The notes under the pieces were generated by a model. The model had not been told where the DNA came from and made no database searches. It saw only the letters and a program-made list of their open reading frames with translations. Below, in pieces: positions 33,885 through 43,766 of a DNA stretch of 54,788 nt. A program made the position numbers and the translations under genes. This DNA is from an uncultured Bacteroidales bacterium (lineage in GTDB: Bacteria; Bacteroidota; Bacteroidia; Bacteroidales; UBA932). Each line of letters opens with the position of its first letter. Position 1 is the stretch's first letter. The stretch covers positions 1 to 54,788 of the forward strand of contig CAJODQ010000029.1 of NCBI GenBank assembly GCA_905233345.1. The letters are read 5' to 3'.

Positions 33885-36251
33885 TTATTCTTTCTTCAAC
33901 TCAATCGCCGGATTGGTCTTTGCGGCCTTCAGGGTTTGCCAGAGGACGGTGCCGAAGGCGATGGCCAGGGAGATGAGGACGGCGGCCACGAAGACCCAGC
34001 CGTAGTTCTCGATGCGGTAGGCGAAGCGTTGCAGGTAGATGCGGGAGGCCCAGACGGCCAGGGGGATGCCAATGGCGCAAGCGATGCAGACCAACAGCAT
34101 GTAACTGCGAACATTCCGCCAGGTTTCACTGCTCACATCGGCCCCAAATACCTTGCGTACGGCGATCTGCTTTGTATTCTCGTCGGCAAAATACGTACTC
34201 ATGGCCAGCAGGCCCAGCAGGGAGATGAGAACCGCAAGGACCGCAAAGAGTTCTACGAGGCGCAGGGTCCGCCGCTCCGGCTCCAGCTGTTTGTAGTTCA
34301 AATCCCGGACGAATCCATAGGTCCAGGCCGGCTCATCCACGCCGGATGTTTCCAGTCGGTATTCCCGGTAGGCCTGCCGGATCTGCTGGTCGTAGGAAGG
34401 GTCTTCGTCGGTCGTCTGGATCAGCAGATAGTTGGCGAACTGGAGTTCTTCGACAGGTACTACGATCACCGCACCGTTTGGATTGGATTCACTGTCGGAG
34501 GCGGAAGACGTCGGATAATCGGTCACAATGCCGCCGATATACTCCGGTTTGGCGCCGTTCGCGCTGATTCTTCGGGGAAACACTGTCGATGTATCCGACA
34601 CATTCGCTGCATTGAAGGCCGACCGGCTCATCCAGATGGAGTGCGGCAGCGGATGTCCGAAATCTTCCTCTACTTCCAACCCCAATAGCCTGAAATAGGT
34701 CGAGTCGCCCAGAATCAACGGCATCTTGACATAATGCTCTTCGTCGGCCTGGACGCCCATGGTAAAGTTGATTCTTCCGGGCAGGCCGCGGCCAACGCCG
34801 ACCGCCTTGACGAAAGAAAGCCGCTCCACCTTGTCCTTGAAGAGTTTCATCATGTCGTAGTCCCGGGCGGAGTATTCGATATAATACAGATTGTCCACCG
34901 CGGCATGCGTGGGCCGCGTGAGCATATGGCGCATCTGCACCTCCATCACCAGCGCCAGGGCAATCAGAAAAACGGCCAGCACATTCTGCACGACGATGAA
35001 AATGCGGCTCAGCACCATCTTGTTCCTGCGGCGCAGCGTGCCCTTGATCACGTGGGATGCTGCAATGGCCGGAAGCAGTCCGCAAAGGGTGCCCAGCAAC
35101 AGAATGGCGGCGATGTATGCCACAATGTATCCGGGCGTCATCATAAAGGAAAGCTTCACGGTGGAATCCATCCCCAGTGAAAGTATATTCGGATCATTCG
35201 TGGACACAAGATCGTTCAACATCGGCACCAGCCACCAGGCGAGCAGCAGCGCTGCGACAAAACACACGGCGGTGAAGGCCACGGATTCCCCGATATACTT
35301 CCATAGGATACCGGTTTTGTCGGCGCCCAGCAGGCGCCGCGTGGCCATTTCCTTGGCGCGTTTCCCCGTAAGCGCGAGGCTCAGGTTGACGTAGTTGAAG
35401 ATAGCCGAAAGCAGCAGCAACAACACGACCACCGTCAGCAGGCGCAGCATCTGGCGGTTGCCTACACGCGTGAGGCCGTTGCTGTTTCCGGAATGAAAGA
35501 ACGCTTCATCCATTCGCCACGGCCGCCATTTGTCCACGTTCTCGGCTTTCCAGGTAGCATCGTAGTTATTGTGCAAAAGCGCCTTGACCTTGGCTTCAAC
35601 GTCGGACAGATTCGCATCCTCCCGAACACGGTACCAGGTAGAATAGTTGCCGATACTGTTGAACTGTTTGCTCTGGCTGGCCGCCCAGCTGCCGGATATG
35701 TGTGTGATTACGTCACAGGACATAATGTAGGTGCCGTCAAAATCGGCAAAGATGCCCTTGACGGTACGGTCGGTTTCATCCACGTTCAGCAGGCTCCCGA
35801 TCAGGCTCTCGCTGCCTTTCGCTATGCGGCGGGCCAGCGATTCACTGATCAGGATATCGTTCTTGCCGACAAAATCCTCCACATTCCCTTCCACGATCCG
35901 ATACTGCGGGAATACCTCGAAGAAAGCGGCGTCCGCCTCCATACCGCTGACGGTAAACTTGTCGTCTCCGGTTTTAACGATCGGCTGCCACAGCAGGGCC
36001 ACGTGGGTTGCCGCCTCCACTTCAGGGATATTCATCTCCAACTCCTCTTTGTCCCAATAGGTCAGGCCCAGATACTCACTGGTCCCCAGGACAAACGTGC
36101 GCTTCCACTGCGGTGACTCGTGCGCCACCTCGTACTGCTGCACCACGTAGCTGCCAATCAGGATCACAAACGCCAGACTCACGGCCAGCCCCACCGCCTC
36201 AATGGAGGTGTAGAGCTTGTTGCGGGAGAGGAATTTCAGATAGCTTTTCAT
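33885..36251 (-). CDS. FtsX/MacB-type ABC transporter permease 4 (intact)
   Basis: 788 residues with the full family layout: TM1 (about 18-38), first periplasmic domain (to about 280), LLTVVVLLLLLSAIFNYVNL (TM2), KEMATRRLLGADKTG coupling segment, TM3-TM4, linker HVIKGTLRRRNKMVLSRIF, second periplasmic domain, and a last TM group with IAVRKVFGADVSSE and the end NPAIELKKE. It is the best reference for repairing permease 3, its closest paralogue here. No clear promoter is seen in the 53 nt between it and the divergent ORF6N gene. Confidence 0.87.
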   Translation of the reverse strand: MKSYLKFLSRNKLYTSIEAVGLAVSLAFVILIGSYVVQQYEVAHESPQWKRTFVLGTSEYLGLTYWDKEELEMNIPEVEAATHVALLWQPIVKTGDDKFTVSGMEADAAFFEVFPQYRIVEGNVEDFVGKNDILISESLARRIAKGSESLIGSLLNVDETDRTVKGIFADFDGTYIMSCDVITHISGSWAASQSKQFNSIGNYSTWYRVREDANLSDVEAKVKALLHNNYDATWKAENVDKWRPWRMDEAFFHSGNSNGLTRVGNRQMLRLLTVVVLLLLLSAIFNYVNLSLALTGKRAKEMATRRLLGADKTGILWKYIGESVAFTAVCFVAALLLAWWLVPMLNDLVSTNDPNILSLGMDSTVKLSFMMTPGYIVAYIAAILLLGTLCGLLPAIAASHVIKGTLRRRNKMVLSRIFIVVQNVLAVFLIALALVMEVQMRHMLTRPTHAAVDNLYYIEYSARDYDMMKLFKDKVERLSFVKAVGVGRGLPGRINFTMGVQADEEHYVKMPLILGDSTYFRLLGLEVEEDFGHPLPHSIWMSRSAFNAANVSDTSTVFPRRISANGAKPEYIGGIVTDYPTSSASDSESNPNGAVIVVPVEELQFANYLLIQTTDEDPSYDQQIRQAYREYRLETSGVDEPAWTYGFVRDLNYKQLEPERRTLRLVELFAVLAVLISLLGLLAMSTYFADENTKQIAVRKVFGADVSSETWRNVRSYMLLVCIACAIGIPLAVWASRIYLQRFAYRIENYGWVFVAAVLISLAIAFGTVLWQTLKAAKTNPAIELKKE

Positions 36252-36268
36252 TTTGGAGATATAATGCT

Positions 36269-36276
36269 TATCTTTG
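36269..36276 (+). promoter_or_regulatory. -7 element TATCTTTG for the ORF6N-domain gene
   Basis: TATCTTTG lies 28 nt before the GTG at 36305. Confidence 0.7.
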
Positions 36277-36304
36277 TTCAGGTTCTAATAATTGAGAGAT
36301 ATGA

Positions 36305-36865
36305 GTGCAGAACCTCATCCATGAGATTCGAGGAAAGAGAGTAATGCTGGATTTTGATCTGGCTAGGTTGTACCAAGTAAAAACCGGGGAGTTGAACCAG
36401 ACGGTGAAACGAAACTTGAAACGCTTTCCACCAGACTTTATGTTCCAACTGTCGGCAGAAGAAGTCAGAGATATGATGTCACAATTTGTGATATCATCGA
36501 AAAGAAAGAATTCTGCCCCACCTTTTGCTTTTACCGAACAAGGCATAGCGATGCTTTCAGGAGTGTTGCGAAGTGATATCGCTATCGAAGCAAACATCGC
36601 CATTATGCGTGCCTTCGTCCAAGTTCGGGAGTACCTGTTGACGGCTTCTTCTGTTTCGTCCGAGTTGAAAGAACTCCGTTCCAAGGTTGATCTGCTTGCC
36701 CTCCAGCGGGAGGAAGACCTTGGCGCCGTCAATGACTTGTCGGAAGATGTCCGGCAGGACATCGACAATCTGTACATGGCTATTGCCGACCTCTCATCCA
36801 AACTAGAGGAGAAGAAGAACAAACCTCGGCGTAAGATTGGTTTCCAGCAGAACATAGAAGATTGA
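36305..36865 (+). CDS. ORF6N-domain (KilA-N type) DNA-binding protein
   Basis: 186 residues. Residues 1-about 85 match the ORF6N domain: HEIRGKRVMLDFDLARLYQV, LNQTVKRNLKRFPPDFMFQLS, FAFTEQGIAMLSGVLRS. The remainder is helical and charged, probably a coiled coil (about 115-170). Such proteins come from phage or other mobile DNA and often regulate. The start must be the GTG at 36305, because TGA ends the frame directly before it; an ATG at 36301 is out of frame. It is the only plus-strand gene within the permease array and its stop abuts the permease 5 stop with no gap. Confidence 0.8.
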   Translation: MQNLIHEIRGKRVMLDFDLARLYQVKTGELNQTVKRNLKRFPPDFMFQLSAEEVRDMMSQFVISSKRKNSAPPFAFTEQGIAMLSGVLRSDIAIEANIAIMRAFVQVREYLLTASSVSSELKELRSKVDLLALQREEDLGAVNDLSEDVRQDIDNLYMAIADLSSKLEEKKNKPRRKIGFQQNIED

Positions 36866-39202
36866 TTATTCGTTCTTTAACGATTCCACCGGATTGGCCC
36901 GGGCAATCCTCAAACAGTTCAGCACCACCACGCCCAGCACAATCAGCAGCACCAAGGCGGCTCCACCAATGAAATAGAGCGGATTCAGCGACACTTTTTC
37001 GGCAAACTGCTCCAGCCATTTGTGGGCCACGAAGTAGGCGGCCACACAGGCAATCACAGCCATTACGGCGGACAGTTTCATAATGTCGGTGGCAAACACA
37101 CCAAGGATGTCGCGGGTCGTAGCGCCATTGATTTTCCGGACGGCCATTTCCTTGCTGCGACGCAGGCTTTCATCGCGTATGAAGCCGATGAGGCCCAGCA
37201 GTGCAATCAGCAGCGAGAACACGGCGCCCAGCGCCATGGTGTTGCGCATCTTCTTGCTGTCGTCGTATGCGGCCCGCATCTCATCCTCGTAGGATAGGAT
37301 GTTTATTTCCCGGCCCTCCAAGGCCTGCTCCAGAGCCTGACGAACCTTCGGCAACGCTTCCGGCCTTACCTTGAAGAAGGTATGCGGCATCCAGGAACTC
37401 ATTGAACCGATCTCCCCATAGAACAGGGCGCTGGGGCGCTGGTCCACCCCTTGCAGATTGCCGATAAGGTAACTCTTGTACACACCAGAAATGGTGAAAT
37501 AACTCCGCTCTGCGTCGCGTGAACGGTCGTGGCCGGTAATGAACACTTGCTTGCCAACGGCGCCGTCGCTCCAGTCAGTAAACTCCGCCATCTTGGTCAC
37601 AAACTTTTCGTCCACCACAATTTCAGAGGAGTCCCGGGGTGCACGGCCTTCCAGAAACTGGATATCCATCAGGTCATAGAAATCTGGAGAGCATTCATAC
37701 TGGTCTGCAATGTTAAATAGTTCCCGGTTGTCATCAGGTAGATAAACATTATCACCGTTGGAGCCTTGGAAGGGTAGATTGTAGGCGGCTGCCACAGCGC
37801 TTACTTCCGGAAGACTTTTCAGCGTCTGGTGTGCCCGCGTCAACGCCTGCCGGTCTCCGTCGAACATGTCAAAGTAGTACAGATTCTTGTAGTCGTAACC
37901 TGTATCGGCATGGGACACTTTCTGGTATTGCCGGCCGGTGATGAGCATCATCACCACCAGAAACACGTTGATAAGCACCTGCACGCCCAGGAGGCCCAGT
38001 TTCCAGTTCCGGGATTTCTCAGTATAGTTTTTAAGCGCTGCATACACCGGAATCCGCTGATAGAGCTCTGCCGGAACCACAATCGAAATCACCAGCACAA
38101 AGAGGATCACAGCGACGATGGCCACGATGCTCCGCGGCACCAGCAGGGTGGTGAACGGCACACCTAGGAGGTTCTCCACGATGCCCCTGCCGGCAAAGAT
38201 GATAACGGCAGCGATCGCCAAGGAAAGAACAATGTGCAGCAGGGCTTCCTTCGTCAGCATTCCATAAATGTGCTTACCCTCTGCGCCGTAGCACTTGCGA
38301 ACGCCCACTTCCTTGGAACGCTTCACCAGGGAGGAAATCACAATCAGGATGTAGTTGAGGAGGGAAATCAGGATGAGCAGCGCCGCCACAATAGACAGCA
38401 GAATAACCATCTGACGCACCTCAGGGGCCGATGTATGCATCTTGCTGAAGGGCTTCAGGAAATAACGGAAGGTGTTCCCCTGAGCCTCGATCTGCTCCAG
38501 CGGCTGGTGGGATTCCTGCATTTTCCGGATGCCATCGGTCAGGGTATTCGGGTCCACGCCCGGCATCAGTTTTACATAGCCCTTGTACCGGTCGTTGCCA
38601 TTCCAGTTATCGGTGCTCTGCTTGCCGTAGGTCTCCATCGAAAGGAGAATGTCGTAGTCCAGGCTGCCATTTTTCGGAAAGTCCTCAAACACGCCCTCGA
38701 TGGGCAGTTTCAGCCCCGCCATGTCTTCATTGTAGATCTGTTTTCCGATGCATTCCTGCACTCCGCCCATCTTCTCCGCGAAGCTCCGGCTCACCATCAC
38801 GCCGCCCCATTTACCCAGGATCTTCACCGGATTACCGGCCAGGATAGGCCTGTCGAACACCTTGAAGAAACAGGTATCGGCACAGACCAGAGTAGCCTTC
38901 AGTTTATTGCCTTCCTCGTCCAGATAGGTATCGCCATTGAAGACAAACGTGGTGCGCGTGCCACATTCAACGCCCGGGACCTCTTCCATAAAGCCCACGG
39001 CCACGGCACCGCTCACCTGGCCATAGTCCTTCTCATTCCCTTGCATGGAGATCCAGGTGTTGATGGTGTACACCCGGTCGATGTCCTTGTAGAAACTGTC
39101 GTAACTCAGTTCAAAGAACACCTTGGCAATGAGTACGATGCCCACGGCCATCCCCACGCCCAGAGACAGAACTTTGATCAGAATATCGTTCTTTATTTTC
39201 AT
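36866..39202 (-). CDS. FtsX/MacB-type ABC transporter permease 5 (intact)
   Basis: 778 residues from the ATG at 39202; a GTG at 39244 would add 14 basic residues with no homology. TM1 is at about 8-28, closer to the N-terminus than in the other permeases. The first periplasmic domain contains FFKVFDRPILAGNP. The coupling segments are RSKEVGVRKCYGAEGKH and RSKEMAVRKINGATTRD, and the end is ARANPVESLKNE. It follows the ATPase gene (gap 157 nt with two small hairpins) and is probably its main partner with permease 6. Confidence 0.85.
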   Translation of the reverse strand: MKIKNDILIKVLSLGVGMAVGIVLIAKVFFELSYDSFYKDIDRVYTINTWISMQGNEKDYGQVSGAVAVGFMEEVPGVECGTRTTFVFNGDTYLDEEGNKLKATLVCADTCFFKVFDRPILAGNPVKILGKWGGVMVSRSFAEKMGGVQECIGKQIYNEDMAGLKLPIEGVFEDFPKNGSLDYDILLSMETYGKQSTDNWNGNDRYKGYVKLMPGVDPNTLTDGIRKMQESHQPLEQIEAQGNTFRYFLKPFSKMHTSAPEVRQMVILLSIVAALLILISLLNYILIVISSLVKRSKEVGVRKCYGAEGKHIYGMLTKEALLHIVLSLAIAAVIIFAGRGIVENLLGVPFTTLLVPRSIVAIVAVILFVLVISIVVPAELYQRIPVYAALKNYTEKSRNWKLGLLGVQVLINVFLVVMMLITGRQYQKVSHADTGYDYKNLYYFDMFDGDRQALTRAHQTLKSLPEVSAVAAAYNLPFQGSNGDNVYLPDDNRELFNIADQYECSPDFYDLMDIQFLEGRAPRDSSEIVVDEKFVTKMAEFTDWSDGAVGKQVFITGHDRSRDAERSYFTISGVYKSYLIGNLQGVDQRPSALFYGEIGSMSSWMPHTFFKVRPEALPKVRQALEQALEGREINILSYEDEMRAAYDDSKKMRNTMALGAVFSLLIALLGLIGFIRDESLRRSKEMAVRKINGATTRDILGVFATDIMKLSAVMAVIACVAAYFVAHKWLEQFAEKVSLNPLYFIGGAALVLLIVLGVVVLNCLRIARANPVESLKNE

Positions 39203-39242
39203 CCTTCGAGTTCGTTGCCCATCTTTCCGCTGCAACGGACGC

Positions 39243-39292
39243 ACCTGTCAATCAGGTATTTACGATATGTGATCCCCTCGCTTTTAGAGGGG
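39243..39292. other. Two small hairpins between ATPase and permease 5 genes
   Basis: ACCTG (39243-39247) with CAGGT (39253-39257), and CCCCTC (39274-39279) with GAGGGG (39287-39292). Neither is followed by a clear T tract on the minus strand. They may affect relative expression of the two genes. Confidence 0.4.
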
Positions 39293-39359
39293 CCAACTTT
39301 TACAATCCGTTGATAATCATGTGCGTACATTGCAGCGAGAGAAAGGGGAGGGGATTTGC

Positions 39360-40040
39360 TTACAGTTCATTCTTGACATCAGAGACGATCTGACCGTCGA
39401 AGAGGTCAATCGTCCTCTGGGCCTGAGCTGCGTCCTTCTGGGAGTGGGTCACCATGACGATGGTGGTGCCTTCATGGTTCAGCTCCTTCAGCAGGTCCAT
39501 CACCTCTTTGCCGTTCTTGGAGTCCAGGTTACCGGTCGGCTCATCGGCCAGGATCAGCTTCGGGCCGGCCACAACGGCACGGGCAATGGCAACGCGCTGC
39601 TGCTGACCGCCGGAGAGTTGCTGCGGGAAATGCTGGGCGCGGTGGCTGATGGCCATGCGCTTCATGATCTCCGTGACTTTGGCCTTGCGCTCACTGGCAC
39701 TGATGTTCAGGTAGCGGAGCGGCAGCTCAATGTTCTCATAGACATTCAGTTCGTCAATCAGGTTGAAACTCTGGAACACAAAGCCGATGTTGCCCTTGCG
39801 GAACTTGGTGCGCTCCTTTTCTTTCAGGCCGCCGACTTCGGTGCCGAGGAGTTCATAAGAGCCGCTGGTGGGATTGTCCAGCAGGCCCAGGATGTTCAGC
39901 AGCGTCGATTTGCCGCAGCCCGAAGGACCCATGATGGCGACGAACTCGCCGTCCTTGATTTCGAAGGAAACACCATTGAGAGCAGTAGTCTCGATCTCTT
40001 CCGTCCGGAAGATTTTTGAAAGGTTGGAAACTTTAATCAT
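39360..40040 (-). CDS. ABC transporter ATPase (MacB/LolD type)
   Basis: 226 residues from the ATG at 40040. Walker [10 protein letters not shown] is near residue 39-47, the signature LSGGQQQR near 143-150, and Walker [13 protein letters not shown] near 162-173, with the switch His in MVTHS. The size and the [10 protein letters not shown] start are typical for ATPases serving FtsX-like permeases of the mechanotransmission class. It is the only ATPase gene beside six permease genes, so it may serve several of them. Confidence 0.93.
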   Translation of the reverse strand: MIKVSNLSKIFRTEEIETTALNGVSFEIKDGEFVAIMGPSGCGKSTLLNILGLLDNPTSGSYELLGTEVGGLKEKERTKFRKGNIGFVFQSFNLIDELNVYENIELPLRYLNISASERKAKVTEIMKRMAISHRAQHFPQQLSGGQQQRVAIARAVVAGPKLILADEPTGNLDSKNGKEVMDLLKELNHEGTTIVMVTHSQKDAAQAQRTIDLFDGQIVSDVKNEL

Positions 40041-40075
40041 AATTTTATCGTAATTAAATATGTTTCTATGTGATG

Positions 40076-40157
40076 GAGGCGTCCCGTTTTTTAGGACGTT
40101 ACCGTCAAAAACGGCCATTTTTGCGGGTAGCGTCCCGTTATTTTGCAGGGTACTGTC
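40076..40157. repeat. Permease-linked double-hairpin element, copy 3 (rearranged)
   Basis: Contains GGCGTCCCGTTTTTTAGGAC, TTACCGTCAAAAACGGCC, and the unit GCGGGTAGCGTCCCGTT..TGCAGGGTACTGTCA, the same parts as copies 1 and 2 but in a different order. It fills the gap between the permease 6 stop and the ATPase start. Confidence 0.8.
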
Positions 40158-40160
40158 ATT

Positions 40161-42467
40161 TTATTCATTTTTCAGTGATTCGACAGGGTTGGCACTCGCC
40201 GCTCTCCAGCTCTGGAGCGTAACGACGGCCAGGGTAATGGCAGCAACGGCGAGCAGCGCCACGAGGAAGATCCATACCGGCACAGGAGCCTGATAGGCAA
40301 ACAGTAAGCGACTGGAGCCGCCAGCAGGAAACTAATACCTGCCATTACCAGATATTTCTTATTGATCATCTGCAAGATGCTGCCCACAGTAGCGCCATTC
40401 ACGCGCCGCACGGCAATCTCCTTGCGGAGGAACTGCGTTTCAAAGAACACCAGGCCGATAATTCCGATGATGGCAATCAGCAGGGCCACGAAGGATGCGA
40501 TGGTAATCAGTTTTCCAAGCGACTGCTCGCTCTGGTACATATCCTCAATCCATTTGTCCAGATGACTGACGGTTATCATATGGGGTTCCCGTCTGGGGTC
40601 GAACAGCACCCTTGATATAATCTGAAACATCCTTGAAATCGGCCCCGGGGACAGTCCGCACATACATCGTTCCGAAAGACCGCCATCCTTCTTTGCCCCA
40701 ATTATAAAGCACTATCGGGCCCATTGCGTGTTGCAGACTCTTGAAATTGAAATCCTTCACAACACCGACAATCTCACAGTTATCCACGTGGCCGTACATC
40801 AGACTTCCAACGTGAAACTGTGGAAACATCTGCATGAAGGTTTCATTGGGAATTATGCTGCCGCTCTCATTCTGGTTGTCCGACTCACGGAAGTCACGGC
40901 CTTCCACAATCTGCAGCCCGAAGAACTGCACGAAATTATTATCCACGGGCAGTACTTCCATGAATACCTGATTACCGTCATCCCCGGTACGGCTCCAACC
41001 CATTTTCCCATCGGAAACAATTGGACTGTCGCAGAAGGTCACGTCTTCAATGGAAGGATTCTGCAACAAATGGCTTCTCAGGGCATCTTTCTGGTTCCCA
41101 GCCGGATATCCGCACCTGGTCTGAAGGACGCCTGCTTCGTCAAAGCCCATATCCTTCCCAATCATAAACTTGGTCTGCACGCTCACGAACAAGGCCATCA
41201 AGATGAAAAGGAAAGATAACACGAACTGAAGCCCCACAAGCATATTGCGAAGGGCTTTGCCCTTCACGCTGGTTCCATAAGAGCCTTTCAAGACCAATGC
41301 GGCAGGCTGGGAAGTGGAATACAGGGCCGGGGCAAGGCCGGCGATGACTGCCGAGACCAGCGCCACACCCAGCATCAGCGCCAAAATGCCTATGTTATCC
41401 TTCAACGCAAGACTGTCCGACACATACGATGCCCAGGAAGTCCCTGCCACCACGTGCATGACAAGGCAGGCTATCGCAAACGCGACGAGCGCGATAAGCC
41501 CGGCGTGCAGCAGCTGGCGCACGATCAAAGAACCGCGACCTTCTCCCAGTACCTTACGCGTGTTGATGTTCTTGATGCGGAAAGGAATCTCCGCGAAAGC
41601 AAAGTTGATGAAATTGATGATGGCGATAAGAATCAGCAGGATGGCAATGGAGGCCAGCGTGATGGAAATCGCCTTGTTGGCGCTGGCAATATTGGCCCGG
41701 ACATCCCGTTCGAAATGGGCATCATGCACGTTGCTGATGCGGAAACCTCTGCGGAATTCATCCGCTTCGTCAGCATCGAAATCATTTCCGTATTGTTCCA
41801 AAACGGCATTCTCCATCAACGCCTCTGTCAGGGATGGATCTTTCAGCTTTACAAAAGCAAGGAAGGACCACTCGTTGGTGTTATCAAGGAATTCGTCACC
41901 CAGATTAACAAGCACGCCATAGTGCATGTTGGAGTTTTTGGGCATATCCTTGAAAACGCCAACGACTTGAACTTCCACTCCGTTACCGGCCTTGAAATTT
42001 TTGCCAAGGGCACTCTCGTCGCCGAAGAAGGTCTTCGCATATTCCTCGCTCACGACCGCCGTCTCGCCGGCGATGAATTCCCTGGCCGAGCCCTCAACCC
42101 ACTCAAATGGGAACACGGAGAACATGGAACTGTCAACTCTGGCAGAGGGAACGGAAAACACCGTCTCTTCCCCGTCTTTCTTTAATGTAACTTCGTGGGG
42201 CATAGTCCAGTAAGTCCCCAGAGCCTCGATATTGGGACTGGCCGTTTTAATGATTTCAATCATCGGCCGGGAAAAGGACGTGCTGAACAACCCCTTGTCC
42301 ATCCAGTTGTTCTCCATCCGGAACACCTGCTTGTGTCCTTCGTAATTGGCATCATAGGTCGTATCCCAGCGCACCTGCACCATCAGGATCATTGCAGCGG
42401 CAAACGCCACGCTCATACCCAGGATGTTAATCAGCGTCGAGACGCCGGTTTTTCTGAATATCTTCAT
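40161..42467 (-). pseudogene. FtsX/MacB-type ABC transporter permease 6, with two frameshifts in the last fifth
   Basis: The frame from the ATG at 42467 is a normal permease to about KDVSDYIKG. The correct continuation (VLFDPRREPHMITVSHLDKW to LLAAPVAY) lies in a second frame, and the ending (FAYQAPVPVWIFLVALL to SANPVESLKNE, stop at 40161-40163) in a third. One extra G in a G run at about 40609-40611 and one lost G near 40302-40304 explain both breaks. Without repair the last three TMs are lost. It lies 3 nt after hlyD and before the ATPase, the place of a core MacB-like subunit. Confidence 0.85.
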
Positions 42468-42470
42468 TGC

Positions 42471-43727
42471 TTAAAACACTAATACATCACTATCCCCGTA
42501 TGTCTCATACCCGGAGGTAATCACCTTCTCGCCGGGCTCCAGGCCTTCCAGGACTTCGTAGTACTGCGGATTCTGGCGGCCGATGCGGATTTCCCGCTTC
42601 ACAGCCTTGGTGCCCTCTTTGTTAACGACATAAATCCATTTTCCGCCGGTTTTCTGGTAGAAGGTGCCGCGCGGGATGATGACGGCCTCCTCCGGCTGGC
42701 CCAGCTGAAGGTTCAGGTAGTAGGTTTGGCCGGCGCGGATGTTGTCTGGCTGCTCGCCGTCGAATTTGAAATCGGCCTTGAATTTGCCGTCACGGACTTC
42801 CGGATAGACCTTACGAATGACGGTGGAATAGGTCTCTCCCTGGCGCTCGAAAGTAGCCTCAAGACCTGCTACCACGCGGTCAATGTAGTGTTCATCGATC
42901 TGCGCTTCCACTTTGTACACACCCACGCTGTTGATCTGGCCGATCTTGGTGCCGGAGGAGATGCTCTGGCCGAGTACCACGTCCAGGAGTCCCAGTTCAC
43001 CGTCGATAGGGGCCTTGACGACGAGGTTGCTCTTGCGCTTGCGGATCATCTGCATGTTGAGCTGCATGTTGTCCAGGGATTCTTCCATGCGGTCGATCTG
43101 CGTGCCGCGGTACAGGCTGTCCTGCTTGGAACGCTCGAGAATCAGGTCATATTTCTGTTTGGCCAGGCGGTAGTCCTCTTCGGCCTTGAGATAATCTTCC
43201 TTGGCGATGAGTTTGTCTTCGTAGAGGGCCTTCTGCTGCTCGTAAGCACGGCGCAGGCGCTCCACGTTGGTGCCGTATTCCAGCACGTTCTGGCGTACGT
43301 CCAGCTTCTGCTGCTCCATCTGGATCTGCGTGTTACGCAGGATATTCTCCTTCTCCGCAAGTTCAGCCTCGGAGTTCAGGATCTGCAGGTCCAGGTTGTC
43401 GTTGTTGAGAACCAGAATCGCGTCGCCGGCCTTGACGGGGGAGCCCTCCTCGATGAGGATCTTTTCCACGATACCGCCTTCCTGCGGGCTCAGCTGGATG
43501 GTCGTCATCGGCTGCACACGTCCGCTGATGCGGATATAGTCGTTGAACTCGCCCTTGACAGCGCTAGAGATCGTTAAGGTATCCTTGTCCACGCGCAGGG
43601 TCTTGTTGTTCGGCCGTGCGATGAGGTAAATGACAAACACCAGTAGCAACGCTCCCAGCCACCAGGGCAGGGCTTTCTTTGTAAATGCCACACGCCAACC
43701 CGTTTTCTTCTCGATGATCTTATCCAT
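42471..43727 (-). CDS. HlyD/MacA-type periplasmic adaptor (membrane fusion protein)
   Basis: 418 residues. One TM (about 22-38), a first beta-barrel strand, a biotinyl-lipoyl half (GGIVEKILIEEGSPVKAGDAI), a long coiled-coil hairpin (about 115-245, rich in heptads and charged residues), the second lipoyl half (VVKAPIDGELGLLDV), then beta-barrel and membrane-proximal domains. It bridges the ABC permeases and the TolC channel. It follows tolC after 39 nt that hold a REP-like palindrome and precedes permease 6 by 3 nt. Confidence 0.92.
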   Translation of the reverse strand: MDKIIEKKTGWRVAFTKKALPWWLGALLLVFVIYLIARPNNKTLRVDKDTLTISSAVKGEFNDYIRISGRVQPMTTIQLSPQEGGIVEKILIEEGSPVKAGDAILVLNNDNLDLQILNSEAELAEKENILRNTQIQMEQQKLDVRQNVLEYGTNVERLRRAYEQQKALYEDKLIAKEDYLKAEEDYRLAKQKYDLILERSKQDSLYRGTQIDRMEESLDNMQLNMQMIRKRKSNLVVKAPIDGELGLLDVVLGQSISSGTKIGQINSVGVYKVEAQIDEHYIDRVVAGLEATFERQGETYSTVIRKVYPEVRDGKFKADFKFDGEQPDNIRAGQTYYLNLQLGQPEEAVIIPRGTFYQKTGGKWIYVVNKEGTKAVKREIRIGRQNPQYYEVLEGLEPGEKVITSGYETYGDSDVLVF

Positions 43728-43733
43728 ATCCTT

Positions 43734-43763
43734 TCGTCATTCCGGGCTTGACCCGGAATCTCA
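43734..43763. repeat. REP-like palindrome between tolC and hlyD genes
   Basis: TCGTCATTCCGGGCTTGACCCGGAATCTCA-type copy; ATTCCGGG pairs with CCCGGAAT around CTTGA. A perfect hairpin. Confidence 0.8.
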
Positions 43764-43766
43764 TAT

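Noticed and set aside
36301-36324. ATG at 36301 as the start of the ORF6N-domain gene
   Set aside because: That frame stops after seven codons; the ORF6N frame is entered only from the GTG at 36305.
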